Shown: piece by piece, positions 9,095-17,584 of the stretch
How the letters are laid out: each line of letters begins with the position of its first letter
Position numbering within the stretch: the stretch's first letter is position 1
Source of the DNA: Heterotrichella gracilis
Lineage: Eukaryota; Sar; Xanthophyceae; Tribonematales; Xanthonemataceae
Direction: 5' to 3'
Assembly: GCA_032358255.1 (NCBI GenBank)
Contig: JAULBX010017859.1
Location: 23,039 to 87,038 of the forward strand
DNA length: 64,000 nucleotides
Translations under genes and position numbers: made by a program
Notes under the pieces: generated by a model
Database searches by the model: none
What the model saw: only the letters and a program-made list of their open reading frames with translations
What the model was told of the DNA's origin: nothing

Positions 9095-10138
9095 ATGAAT
9101 CAGGAATACTTTATGCAAAGAGCCATTGATCTGGCCAAAAAAGGCTGGCCCATGGTTGCCCCCAATCCAATGGTAGGATGCGTCATTGTGCATAAAGATC
9201 AGATCGTGGCAGAAGGATTTCATCAGCAATATGGGCAAGCGCATGCAGAAGTGAATGCTATTAAGAACCTTCCGGATACTTTTTCTCCTGAAGCATGTGA
9301 TTTGTATGTGACCCTTGAACCTTGCGCTCATCATGGAAAAACACCTCCCTGTGCCGACCTAATTATGGCAAAAGGATTTAAAAAGGTGATCATTGCTTGC
9401 AAAGACCCTAATCCTTTAGTAGCAGGAAATGGCATAAAAAAACTGCAGGCTGCAGGAATTGAGGTCACGGTAGGCGTTTTGGAAAAGGAAGCCAGGCAAT
9501 TAAATAAACGATTTATCACTTATTTTGAAAAAAAACGACCTTATATTTATTTAAAGTGGGCTCAAACAGCTGACGGGTATATTAGTAAATTACCATTGCC
9601 TGCTTTGCGCGCAGATAATTTGATCAGTGGCGAAGCTGCCCAAAAAAGGGTGCACTCCTTAAGGGCTCAAACCATGGGCATTTTTGTCGGAAAAAACACC
9701 GTGCTGAATGATAATCCCCATTTAACCACCCGTTTGGTAGCCGGAAAGAATCCCATCCGGATCTTTATTGATAAACACCTGGAGGTTCCCACTAATTATC
9801 ATATTTACAATAAAGAAGCGGAAACCATTGTATTTAATGGTCTTAAAGATGCCGAAGAAGGAAATGTTTTATTCATCAAGCTGGAATTTAAAGACAATGT
9901 GCTTTTAACAATTCTTAATAAATTATACGACAAAAACATTCAGAGCCTTTTGGTAGAAGGCGGGGCCGGACTTCTGCATGAATTTTTGGAGCAAGGTATT
10001 TGGGATGAATTATTGATCTTTGAAAACCCTCACTTGGAGTTCAGGCAAGGATTAAGGGCTCCGGAAATGGGTTTACCTGCTAAATTTGAGATGGTGGGTG
10101 AGGACAGATTATATAAGGTGATAAAGGCAAAAAATTAG
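9095..10138 (+). CDS. ribD: Riboflavin biosynthesis deaminase/reductase RibD
   Basis: Bifunctional cytosolic enzyme of riboflavin synthesis: it deaminates the pyrimidine product of GTP cyclohydrolase II and then reduces the ribosyl group with NADPH. The N-terminal deaminase shows the zinc site HAEVNA (His50, Glu52) and EPCAHHGKTPPC (Cys77, Cys86). The C-terminal RibD_C reductase (about 150-347) has LKWAQTADGYI and LVEGGAGLLHEF. At 347 residues the length is typical. It is divergent from ffh, with 62 bases between the two starts, and has no other riboflavin gene beside it. No FMN riboswitch was seen. Confidence 0.96.
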   Translation: MNQEYFMQRAIDLAKKGWPMVAPNPMVGCVIVHKDQIVAEGFHQQYGQAHAEVNAIKNLPDTFSPEACDLYVTLEPCAHHGKTPPCADLIMAKGFKKVIIACKDPNPLVAGNGIKKLQAAGIEVTVGVLEKEARQLNKRFITYFEKKRPYIYLKWAQTADGYISKLPLPALRADNLISGEAAQKRVHSLRAQTMGIFVGKNTVLNDNPHLTTRLVAGKNPIRIFIDKHLEVPTNYHIYNKEAETIVFNGLKDAEEGNVLFIKLEFKDNVLLTILNKLYDKNIQSLLVEGGAGLLHEFLEQGIWDELLIFENPHLEFRQGLRAPEMGLPAKFEMVGEDRLYKVIKAKN

Positions 10139-10250
10139 TCTAGGAGCTTCCATTTTGGTTATAAGCTGAGGTTTTTGGAGCCATTTTAGCCCTTCATAAA
10201 GCTTAAAACCCAAAAAAGAGCGATTATTTCGAATTAAATGCCTGAATAGT

Positions 10251-10281
10251 TTGGTATATTAATTTACTTGGAGTATATTTG
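10251..10281 (+). promoter_or_regulatory. Bacteroidota-type promoter of the rpmB operon
   Basis: TTG at 10251-10253 and TATATTTG at 10274-10281 are separated by 20 bases, matching the phylum consensus (TTG, 19-21 bases, TAnnTTTG). The expected transcription start gives a leader of about 38 bases before rpmB. Confidence 0.85.
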
Positions 10282-10325
10282 CGTCCCTTTTTAGAGGATA
10301 TTAATTAAAGTAAAAGTATTATAAC

Positions 10326-10562
10326 ATGTCACGTATTTGTCAGTTAACAGGAAAAAAAGCGATGGGTGGAAACAAAGTATCGTTTTCAAACACTAAAACC
10401 CGTCGTCAGTTTAAAGTGAATTTAAAGCGCAAGCGTTTCTTTATTCCGGAAACCAATGAGTGGATCGTATTACGCGTTTCTACTTCAGCGATCAAAAATA
10501 TTAACAAAAAAGGCATCAGTGCCTGCTTAAAAGAAGCCAAAGCAAACGGCCTTTTAGCATAA
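10326..10562 (+). CDS. rpmB: 50S ribosomal protein L28
   Basis: Large-subunit protein bL28 of 78 residues, the usual length. It begins MSRICQLTGKKAMGGNKVSFSN, the family's N-terminal signature (CxLTGKKxxxGNxVSHSxxKTRR), then KTRRQFKVNLKRKRFF. It lies first in a cluster with rpmG and the DUF4295 gene, just after a clear promoter. Confidence 0.97.
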   Translation: MSRICQLTGKKAMGGNKVSFSNTKTRRQFKVNLKRKRFFIPETNEWIVLRVSTSAIKNINKKGISACLKEAKANGLLA

Positions 10563-10582
10563 TTTTAAATAAGTAAAGCGTC

Positions 10583-10765
10583 ATGGCAAAAAAAGGAAAT
10601 AGAATCCAGGTAATTTTAGAGTGTACCGAGCATAAAGAAAGCGGTAAACCGGGAACTTCTCGTTATATCACTACTAAAAACAAAAAGAACACAACTGAGC
10701 GTATTGAGTTGAAAAAATACAACTCTGTATTAAAACGCATGACTGTTCATAAGGAAATAAAGTAA
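10583..10765 (+). CDS. rpmG: 50S ribosomal protein L33
   Basis: Large-subunit protein bL33 of 60 residues with the family pattern [11 protein letters not shown]...[21 protein letters not shown] and a conserved basic C-terminus. Only one Cys is evident (ECTEH), so this is the zinc-free (C-minus) form, which lacks the CxxC pairs of zinc-binding L33. It starts 20 bases after rpmB and is surely co-transcribed with it. Confidence 0.97.
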   Translation: MAKKGNRIQVILECTEHKESGKPGTSRYITTKNKKNTTERIELKKYNSVLKRMTVHKEIK

Positions 10766-10837
10766 AAAAGTTAAAATGTTATACGTGAATAGTTAAACGT
10801 ATAAACCTTAACTTATAACCAATAACACTAAGAAAAA

Positions 10838-10993
10838 ATGGCAAAGAAAGTAGTTGCAACATTAAAAAGCGGTAAAGGAAAAGACTTTACTAAAGTAATT
10901 AAAATGGTAAGATCTGAAAAAACAGGTGCTTACAATTTCAAAGAAGAGATCGTTCACAACGATCACATCGCCGATTTTTTAAAATCGAAATAA
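10838..10993 (+). CDS. DUF4295 protein, probable Bacteroidota ribosomal protein bL38
   Basis: A 51-residue basic protein, shorter than common ORF cut-offs. It begins MAKKVVATLKSGKGKDFTKV and ends in IADFLKSK. About a quarter of its residues are Lys or Arg. Family DUF4295 is limited to Bacteroidota and sits invariably behind rpmB-rpmG. From memory, structural work on a Flavobacterium ribosome named a new small protein bL38, which I believe is this family; that link should be treated as recalled, not shown here. The start follows an A-rich leader (AAGAAAAA). A hairpin terminator lies 28 bases downstream. Confidence 0.88.
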   Translation: MAKKVVATLKSGKGKDFTKVIKMVRSEKTGAYNFKEEIVHNDHIADFLKSK

Positions 10994-11021
10994 TTTAAGA
11001 TCATTATGATTTTTTGTAAGA

Positions 11022-11053
11022 ATTCTTTCCTTCTTAAAGGAAAGAATTTTTTA
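11022..11053 (+). terminator. Terminator after rpmB-rpmG-DUF4295
   Basis: Arms ATTCTTTCC (11022-11030) and GGAAAGAAT (11039-11047) enclose an eight-base loop and are followed by TTTTTTATTTTT. This separates the ribosomal cluster from the SIMPL-ftsY pair, at least in part. Confidence 0.8.
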
Positions 11054-11085
11054 TTTTTAGACCTTTCATATTCAAACATTCCGCT

Positions 11086-11820
11086 ATGAACAAATCAAAA
11101 ATAATTGCCGCTTTACTCATTGCTTTAGCAGTAGTTTGGGCTTCTTACAATTTGTCAAAAAGCTGGACCAAAACCCATTATACCTATCAAAATTTAACCG
11201 TTACCGGCTTGGGTACTAAAGATTTTACAAGTGATTTAATTGTTTGGCGTGCTTCTTTTATGCGTAACGCGGCTTCATTAGCAGAAACCAACAAATTAAT
11301 AAAAGCTGATAATGAATTGATCAAAGATTTCTTAAAGAAAAAAGGGATCAACGAAAAGGAAATAAGTTTTACCACCGTGCAGGTGTTTCGTAATTACAAG
11401 AATTTATACAATACCGCCGGTAACATTAGTGGTAGTTTGTTTGACGGATTTAACATCTCACAAACCGTGGTAGTTGAAAGTAAAAACTTAGAGGCAGTTG
11501 AAAAAATGAGCAGCGAAATTAGCGATGTGATTGAAAGAGGTGTTGAGTTAACTGCGCAAGAGCCCGATTATTATTACACCAAATTAAAAGATCTTAAAAT
11601 TGAATTACTCAAACAAGCCACCGAGGATGCCTTTTTACGAGCACAAACCATCGCTACAAATGCAAAGAGTAGTGTAGGGGCATTAAAAAATGCGAGTATG
11701 GGCATATTTCAAATTACCGGACAAAATTCAAATGAAGATTATTCCTGGGGAGGATCTTTTAATACCAAAGCTAAATTCAAAACAGCGAATATTACCGTAA
11801 AGCTGGAATTTGATCTATAA
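11086..11820 (+). CDS. SIMPL domain (DUF541) membrane-anchored protein
   Basis: Protein of 244 residues with one N-terminal hydrophobic helix (about 5-25) and a periplasm-facing SIMPL/DUF541 domain: TVTGLGTKDFTSDLIVWRA at the start, a central KKKGINEKEISFTTVQV segment, and a terminal strand pattern TANITVKLEFDL. Family members form oligomeric periplasmic assemblies; their roles are poorly known (BP26 and YggE are examples). The gene ends five bases before ftsY, so the two are probably co-transcribed. Nothing in its sequence suggests an SRP function. Confidence 0.88.
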   Translation: MNKSKIIAALLIALAVVWASYNLSKSWTKTHYTYQNLTVTGLGTKDFTSDLIVWRASFMRNAASLAETNKLIKADNELIKDFLKKKGINEKEISFTTVQVFRNYKNLYNTAGNISGSLFDGFNISQTVVVESKNLEAVEKMSSEISDVIERGVELTAQEPDYYYTKLKDLKIELLKQATEDAFLRAQTIATNAKSSVGALKNASMGIFQITGQNSNEDYSWGGSFNTKAKFKTANITVKLEFDL

Positions 11821-11825
11821 TTATT

Positions 11826-12776
11826 ATGAGTTTTTTTTCAAAATTATTTACCAAAGAAAACAAAGAAAGCCTTGATCAGGGTTTGTCTAAGACCAAAGAA
11901 AGTTTTTTTGGAAAGTTAAGCAAGGCCATTGTGGGCAAAAGCACCGTTGATGCGGAAGTTCTCGATAATTTGGAGGAGGTTCTTATTAGCGGTGACGTTG
12001 GTGTAAATACCACAGTGAAGATCATTAAGCGCATTGAAGATCGGGTGAAACGCGATAAGTATGTTGGATCTACCGAATTAAATAAGGTTCTGAAAGAAGA
12101 AATTGTGGGTCTCTTATTAGAAAACAATAGATCCACCACTCATTTTGCCGATCCACTCACCCATAAACCACACGTGATATTGGTTGTGGGCGTAAATGGT
12201 GTAGGAAAAACAACCAGCATAGGCAAGATCGCTTATCAGTACAAACAAGCCGGTAAATCGGTTATTTTGGGCGCGGCAGATACCTTTAGGGCTGCTGCAG
12301 TTGATCAGTTGATCATTTGGAGCGAAAGGGTAGGAGTGCCTATTGTGCACCAGGGCATGGGAGCAGATCCTGCCAGTGTAGCCTTCGATACCTTAAGCAG
12401 CGCTAAAGCCAAAGATGCCGATGTGGTGATCATTGATACGGCCGGTCGTTTACATAACAAAGTGAATTTGATGAATGAATTGACCAAGATCAAAAATGTG
12501 ATGAAAAAGGTTGTTCCGGATGCACCGCACGAAGTACTCTTGGTATTAGATGGCAGTACCGGTCAAAATGCCATTGAACAATGTAAACAATTTACTGCCG
12601 CCACCGATGTAACGGCTTTGGCTGTGACGAAACTGGACGGTACCGCTAAAGGTGGCGTGGTGATAGGTATTTCAGATGAATTTAAGATCCCGGTTAAATA
12701 CATTGGCGTAGGCGAAAAAATGACCGATCTGCAGGTATTTGTGCCAACGGAATTTGTGGATTCTTTGTTTAGCTAG
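11826..12776 (+). CDS. ftsY: Signal recognition particle receptor FtsY
   Basis: Membrane-associated GTPase that docks Ffh-ribosome complexes at the Sec translocon. It has the NG domain of 316 residues only: N domain with LEEVLISGDVGVNTT (about 49-63), P-loop GVNGVGKTT (122-130), DTFRAAAVDQL, DTAGRLHNK and TKLDGTAKGG, closing with KYIGVGEKMTDLQVF. The long acidic A domain of Escherichia coli FtsY is absent, as usual in Bacteroidota. It follows the SIMPL gene by five bases. Confidence 0.97.
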   Translation: MSFFSKLFTKENKESLDQGLSKTKESFFGKLSKAIVGKSTVDAEVLDNLEEVLISGDVGVNTTVKIIKRIEDRVKRDKYVGSTELNKVLKEEIVGLLLENNRSTTHFADPLTHKPHVILVVGVNGVGKTTSIGKIAYQYKQAGKSVILGAADTFRAAAVDQLIIWSERVGVPIVHQGMGADPASVAFDTLSSAKAKDADVVIIDTAGRLHNKVNLMNELTKIKNVMKKVVPDAPHEVLLVLDGSTGQNAIEQCKQFTAATDVTALAVTKLDGTAKGGVVIGISDEFKIPVKYIGVGEKMTDLQVFVPTEFVDSLFS

Positions 12777-12790
12777 TTTTTTCGACACAA

Positions 12791-13558
12791 CTAGTAATAG
12801 GTATAGTCATAAATGTAATTAATAACACCTGCAGTAATACTAGTAAATTTAATGGGGTAGTTTTGGTTATCGTAGATGTAGGTATAATTTGTGGTTTCCG
12901 TTATACTTGTTCCACCCGTATATAGTTTTTTTACAGAACTTGTAATTTCATTCTGATTTCTATAGGAGAAAAAGGTATTGAGGTAAGCGCTAGAAAGGTC
13001 CGCTTTTGTACCAAAGTAATTAATTGTTCTCTGAAGAATGACATTGCTTGAGTCAAAGCTTATGACTGAATCGATATTGCTTACGTAAAATGATTTTTCC
13101 AAACCATTATACTTATAAGCATTCGTTATAATCATATTGCCATTTTTTGAATAAAAGCTTGTGTCAGCGCGACCATTTTCAAATTTATCACATGACATGA
13201 CTAAGAATTGGTTTGAGTCATAGAAATAGTCTACTTCAAAATTCATAGAACTTTGAACTATTTTAATTACTTTATTAGAAGTGTTGTATTTGTAGGTTGC
13301 TAATGAGTCGTCGCGGCGTGTTTGCCATTGCCCTCCCACCAGGTTACTATCTGAAAGACTTACATGGTTTAAGCGATTAAATCCGTCGTAATGATAGTTG
13401 AATACACTTTTTGTATAAACTATTCCATTATTAAAGTAGCTAATACGGATGGTCTTGATCCTTTCGGAGTGATTTATTGTTGCTTCTTCCGTTTTTTTAT
13501 CTTTTTTACAGGCAAAGAGTAATAGAAAAGTAGTTGCTATAAGTAGATGGGTTTTCAT
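12791..13558 (-). CDS. Lipoprotein of unknown function
   Basis: Protein of 255 residues with a clear lipoprotein signal: a hydrophobic stretch then LFAC with Cys17, followed by the Lys/Asp-rich KKDKK. The mature part is rich in Tyr, Asn and Asp, with repeating strand units of the type YxYDxxNxLxxV, resembling the YD-type repeats of surface lipoproteins in this phylum. No domain could be named. On the minus strand a TATATTTG box (13573-13580) lies 15 bases before the ATG, so it may have its own promoter, although its upstream neighbour ends only 28 bases away. Confidence 0.75.
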   Translation of the reverse strand: MKTHLLIATTFLLLFACKKDKKTEEATINHSERIKTIRISYFNNGIVYTKSVFNYHYDGFNRLNHVSLSDSNLVGGQWQTRRDDSLATYKYNTSNKVIKIVQSSMNFEVDYFYDSNQFLVMSCDKFENGRADTSFYSKNGNMIITNAYKYNGLEKSFYVSNIDSVISFDSSNVILQRTINYFGTKADLSSAYLNTFFSYRNQNEITSSVKKLYTGGTSITETTNYTYIYDNQNYPIKFTSITAGVINYIYDYTYY

Positions 13559-13586
13559 AATTTTTATTTATTCAAATATAAAGTAA

Positions 13587-15353
13587 TTATTTAAGTTGAA
13601 AAATGGCCATATTATCTAACCCTAAATTTTCTTTCACATAAGCATTCCACTTCTCCAGCGCTTTCTTTTTAGTACCTCTTTCCACTTCCGAAAAGTAGTC
13701 TTTGCTTTGGATCTCCAGATTCTTAATACTTTTCTTATAGATCACATCCATTTCTTGTGCTGTTAATTTTTTTTGAGAGAGTGTTTTTTCCATTTTTCTT
13801 CGTTCAATTTCAAACAGATCAAAATAAATGTTGATGAAACAATTGGTCTCAGGCTCTTCCGGCAGATTATAAAAGGTTTCATATACGTCGAAAACAGCAG
13901 CAGAATAGTGCTGTATAGAATCAGCCATCGGATTTAGATCTAAAAACAACTGGGCTTTGATCTGATATAAGGAAGAGCGAATCGTTTGCCCATTGCCGGG
14001 ATTCGTTGAGATGGTATCATTGATGATCTTATCTTTTTTTAATGAAATGCGTTTTTTTTCTGACCAAAGAAGATAGTTATTCTCAAAAAACTTACCACCC
14101 TTCATCATCATAAAGTTTGAACTTTGTCCGTTCTGGAAGTTTAAGAGAAATCCGTTCTTCTTGAAATACTGAATGCCCTTCTTCATATTTTGAGAATAAA
14201 CAATGCCGGTATTGGCAGTCCAAAAGCCTTCATTATAGCTTAAAGAAGCGATCTTTTTATAATCACTGAATTCTTTATCATAATAAAAATAAGGAAGAAT
14301 AAAGACTTTGTCATGGTCATAAAAATGCATGAGTCCTTTGCTCGATACCCTGTAACTAGTGTCTTTGTTTGGGTTTAAGAGGGATTTATTATGAGGATGG
14401 TGATAGAGTAATTGATAATTAAAATCAATGTGTTCTAAGACAGCATCTCCATTTTTGATGAAGTAAGATTTATTGATCTGAAGTGACACATCGTCCACAC
14501 TGCCTTCTCCTTTAAATAGAGGCAAGAAGGGGTGTTTACGAGTGTTGGAAACCCTCAGACTTACTTTTTGAAGCAGTCCGGTGTTTTGTTCAATCCATAC
14601 CTCACCACTAAAATAATTGCCATTATCTTCTATGGGGCTAAACTCCAGGTGGATCAATTTAGTTTCATCCTCACTTAAAGAAAGAAACTTAAGCCGGTAG
14701 GTTTTTTTTAATTGACGTTTTGAATACTCAAATGGATTTTTCGGTAAGTCCGAATTTCCGCCAATGAGATTAATAAAGGTAAAAGCCTTTGAAATATTGG
14801 CATTCACAAAAAAACGATCGTTGTATGGAGCCATCCCAACACGCCCGTTCTTAAAGTCGAGCGAGCGCAATGAAGATTGATTAAAAGTACTGTTATAGTA
14901 ACATTCAAGGAGTTCTACTGCTTGCTCTGCAATAAAACTTTCTAAAACAAAATAGGTTTTGGAAGTGTTCAGTTTAGAATCTATGATCTTTTTCCGACAG
15001 GTTTCAAAGATCTCATATAAAAAATCATCCTTGTCATAAATCACTACTTCCTCTAAATTAAATTCTGATACCTCCAGAAAAATGACCGGATCATTTAAAA
15101 ACGCATTCAAGGCAAGACGCTTTCGTTTATAGCCAATACAAGAAATTAAAAGAGTATCTGTTTTGCTTTGTGAATTGAGTTGAAATACTCCTTCCTCATT
15201 GCTGATGCAGCCTTGAGCCTTACCTTTGAAGGCAATGGCGCAAAACGGAACCGGCTGTTTCGTTTTCGAATCTTTTACAACGCCTTGGTAATTTAATTGC
15301 GCAGAGAAATAAAATGAAGAAAAAAGGAATAGTATAATGATCCCATTCTTCAT
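13587..15353 (-). CDS. Exported protein with carboxypeptidase-like regulatory domain
   Basis: Protein of 588 residues. A signal peptide (IIILFLFSSFYFSAQ) is followed by a CarboxypepD_reg-like beta-sandwich (about 21-95: NYQGVVKDSKTKQPVPFCAI, then SNEEGVFQL and LLISCIGYKRKRL), as found at the start of many Bacteroidota outer-membrane and surface proteins. The remaining 490 residues are of mixed strand content, including a segment resembling lipoprotein-carrier-like beta sheets (SGEVWIEQNTGLLQKVSLRV). There is no TonB plug or barrel, so it is not a SusC-type receptor. It probably sits in the periplasm or at the outer membrane; function unknown. Confidence 0.75.
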   Translation of the reverse strand: MKNGIIILFLFSSFYFSAQLNYQGVVKDSKTKQPVPFCAIAFKGKAQGCISNEEGVFQLNSQSKTDTLLISCIGYKRKRLALNAFLNDPVIFLEVSEFNLEEVVIYDKDDFLYEIFETCRKKIIDSKLNTSKTYFVLESFIAEQAVELLECYYNSTFNQSSLRSLDFKNGRVGMAPYNDRFFVNANISKAFTFINLIGGNSDLPKNPFEYSKRQLKKTYRLKFLSLSEDETKLIHLEFSPIEDNGNYFSGEVWIEQNTGLLQKVSLRVSNTRKHPFLPLFKGEGSVDDVSLQINKSYFIKNGDAVLEHIDFNYQLLYHHPHNKSLLNPNKDTSYRVSSKGLMHFYDHDKVFILPYFYYDKEFSDYKKIASLSYNEGFWTANTGIVYSQNMKKGIQYFKKNGFLLNFQNGQSSNFMMMKGGKFFENNYLLWSEKKRISLKKDKIINDTISTNPGNGQTIRSSLYQIKAQLFLDLNPMADSIQHYSAAVFDVYETFYNLPEEPETNCFINIYFDLFEIERRKMEKTLSQKKLTAQEMDVIYKKSIKNLEIQSKDYFSEVERGTKKKALEKWNAYVKENLGLDNMAIFQLK

Positions 15354-15380
15354 GCTATTTTTTTTAAGAAAATAAACGGT

Positions 15381-15725
15381 TTAATTTTTTAAGCTTAAAG
15401 CGCCTACCGTAATGTCGTTTGATTTACAAAATTTGATCAGACGCATTTCCGCATCCACCTTTTCTTTTTCGGCAGCGGCATGTTCTGAATCCCATAATAC
15501 GCGTGCCTTGTCGTATTTCTCCTTATCGTTTTGAATTCGATCGGCTTTTATGAACGCATCAAATAAAGAGTTAATAACGACCAGAGCGTCTTCACTTTTT
15601 ACTTTTAGTTTATCTAACAAATCACCTCGTTTTTTGAAACTGATCATGTCGTTAGTTGGAATTTCGTAGTGCTCAGCAAAACGATAAAGGTACTGCATCA
15701 AAACATTTTTAGTGTCGTTATCCAT
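15381..15725 (-). CDS. Conserved-looking small helical protein, unknown function
   Basis: Protein of 114 residues when started at ATG 15725, which I prefer: the longer frame to 15881 would run into the divergent serine hydrolase gene and its extra residues look like untranslated leader. It is soluble, charged and mostly helical, with a stretch EKYDKARVLWDSEHAAAEKEKVDAEMRLIKFCKSNDI near the C-terminus suggesting a coiled coil. No family was recognised. The gene is 27 bases upstream of the exported protein that ends at 13587, so an operon is possible. Confidence 0.6.
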   Translation of the reverse strand: MDNDTKNVLMQYLYRFAEHYEIPTNDMISFKKRGDLLDKLKVKSEDALVVINSLFDAFIKADRIQNDKEKYDKARVLWDSEHAAAEKEKVDAEMRLIKFCKSNDITVGALSLKN

Positions 15726-15803
15726 AAGAGTCTTTTTTTTAGATGAAAATGATTTGCAATAATCGTGATGGTTTATGACTAGAAATATAGCTATTTTTAT
15801 TAC

Positions 15804-16967
15804 GTGAAAAAAATCCGAGTAATTAGGTATAAAGTATTGTTTTTCAGTTTGTTTCTCCTTCAATGGGAGAGCTTTGCTCAATTGGATTCAATCCCTAAAA
15901 ACGATTTACAGCCAGATTCCTTCTTCTATTTGAAGCGAAAAAATTATCTGTCAGATAATTTAAAACAGACTGAATTGGCTAAACTGATCGACTCAATGGT
16001 CATAAACTTTATGATGAGTCCGCAAAATTGTGGTCTCAGCATTGGCGTTTGTGTGAAAGGAAAAAGTACTTTTTATAATTATGGAGAGGTTAAACGCGAT
16101 TCAAAGACGATTCCTGATTCCTTAAGCATTTATGAAATCGGATCCATCACAAAAACGTTTACGGGTTTATTACTTGCTCAAGCTATTTGCGAAAATAAAC
16201 TCAAGCCCGAAGAAGATATTCGCAAGTATTTACCCGGCAAGTACCCTGAGCTGAATTATTATGGGAAAGTCATCCGTGTTATACACTTAGCGAATCATAG
16301 TTCCGGACTCCCCCGAATTCCTCAAAACATGACCACCCAGTTAAATTTTGAAAAGGATAATCCATATAAAAATTACACAAAGGAAATGCTATTGAATTAT
16401 TTGCATACCGTTAACTTGTTAAATGAGCCCGGAAAAGAATTTGACTATTCGCCACTAGGAATGGCTGTTTTGGGAATTATTTTGGAAAGCGTTAACCGAA
16501 CTTCCTTTGAAAGTTTGATGAATGAAAAGATCTTTATTCCAAATCACTTAGAAAATACAGCGATCACCCTTAATCCGGAGCAGAATTTAAGAATGACAAC
16601 AGGCTATGGTTTAGATGGTTTTGAAGCAACACCCTGGGAAATGGGTGTTTTTGTGCCGGCCGGCGCTGTTAAATCATGCACCAAAGATATGTTAAGTTAT
16701 CTTGAAATAAACCGAAAAGAAGGAGAGAAAGCCCTTACCTTGGCGCATTTACCAAGTTTTAGCAACAAGGAGAGCGTTGGCATGGCTTGGTTCATTAAAA
16801 AAACCAAACAAGGCAATGAGTTAATTTGGCATAATGGGGCCACTTTTGGCTATGGCAGTTTTTGTGGCTTCATTAAATCAAAAGAATGTTCTTTGGTGAT
16901 ACTTACTAATTCAGAGAGTAATGTCGACTTTTTAGGAATCGCCATTTTAAATTATTTACAAAAATGA
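15804..16967 (+). CDS. Exported serine hydrolase of the class C beta-lactamase family
   Basis: Protein of 387 residues starting at GTG, with a signal peptide (KVLFFSLFLLQWESFAQ). The penicillin-binding fold is shown by the nucleophile motif SITK (Ser114, Lys117), a Tyr motif DYSPLG (Tyr215) and a late HNGATFGYGSF motif that stands for the KTG-type box. In this family the Tyr motif is normally YxN; here Pro takes the Asn place, so activity on beta-lactams should not be assumed. Likely a periplasmic peptidase or esterase. Its stop overlaps the start of the cupin gene (ATGA), so the two are translationally coupled. Confidence 0.88.
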   Translation: MKKIRVIRYKVLFFSLFLLQWESFAQLDSIPKNDLQPDSFFYLKRKNYLSDNLKQTELAKLIDSMVINFMMSPQNCGLSIGVCVKGKSTFYNYGEVKRDSKTIPDSLSIYEIGSITKTFTGLLLAQAICENKLKPEEDIRKYLPGKYPELNYYGKVIRVIHLANHSSGLPRIPQNMTTQLNFEKDNPYKNYTKEMLLNYLHTVNLLNEPGKEFDYSPLGMAVLGIILESVNRTSFESLMNEKIFIPNHLENTAITLNPEQNLRMTTGYGLDGFEATPWEMGVFVPAGAVKSCTKDMLSYLEINRKEGEKALTLAHLPSFSNKESVGMAWFIKKTKQGNELIWHNGATFGYGSFCGFIKSKECSLVILTNSESNVDFLGIAILNYLQK

Positions 16968-17464
16968 ATGTAGAGGAAATAAAAAACGCCTTAAACTTAT
17001 TGCCGCATCCGGAAGGTGGCTTTTACAGAGAAACGTATCGTTCAGAAATGAAGGTGGATGCAGAGCGCCTGAGCAAAGAATTTTCAGGACAGAGAAACCT
17101 ATCAACGGCCATTTATTTTTTAATTGAACAATCTAATTTTTCAGCTTTACATAAAATTAAAAGCGATGAGATCTGGCATTTTTATGAGGGTGATGCCTTA
17201 GAAGTGATTGAAATAGATGATCTGGGTAATTTAAAGTACACGACTGTAGGACGCCGCTTAAATAAAGGCGAACATTTTCAGTACCTGGTAAAAGCAAACA
17301 CTTGGTTTGGTTCAAGGGTAAAGGCCGGTGGACAATTTTCGTTAGTTGGCTGCACTGTTGCGCCGGGATTTGATTTTAGAGATTTTGAAATGGCGAAGCG
17401 GGAAGATTTGCTTCAAAAATTTCCGCAACATAAAAGTATTATTGAGGAAATGACTAGGGTTTAA
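16964..17464 (+). CDS. Cupin family protein (DUF985)
   Basis: Protein of 166 residues matching the DUF985/cupin_5 family: LLPHPEGGFYRETYRS at the N-terminus, the core STAIYFLIEQSNFSALHKIKSDEIWHFYEGDALEV, and GAxFSLVGCTVAPGFDFRDFEMAxR near the end. Cupins of this type bind a metal or a small ligand in a beta-barrel; the His and Glu of HKIKSDEIWHFYEGD are the likely ligands. No enzyme activity is known to me for the family. It overlaps the serine hydrolase gene by four bases. Confidence 0.88.
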   Translation: MNVEEIKNALNLLPHPEGGFYRETYRSEMKVDAERLSKEFSGQRNLSTAIYFLIEQSNFSALHKIKSDEIWHFYEGDALEVIEIDDLGNLKYTTVGRRLNKGEHFQYLVKANTWFGSRVKAGGQFSLVGCTVAPGFDFRDFEMAKREDLLQKFPQHKSIIEEMTRV

Positions 17465-17477
17465 ACTATGCTGAACT

Positions 17478-17582
17478 TTGGAAAAGTTTAACTGAGTTAA
17501 TCTGGTGTTACTTTTCCAACGTTAACAAGCAAAATCAACCTTGGAAAAGTTTAACTGAGTTAATGTAGTTTAACTTTTCCAA
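17478..17582. repeat. Two tandem 42-base hairpins between convergent genes
   Basis: Hairpins at 17478-17519 and 17541-17582 share arms TTGGAAAAGT and ACTTTTCCAA and the common inner stretch TTAACTGAGTTAAT; starts are 63 bases apart. The inner part TTAACTGAGTTAA is itself a short inverted repeat. They fill the whole 120-base space between the cupin gene and the convergent aminotransferase gene, so they may act as a two-way terminator, but the T-runs are short. A REP-like dispersed element is an alternative. Confidence 0.8.
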
Positions 17583-17584
17583 AA

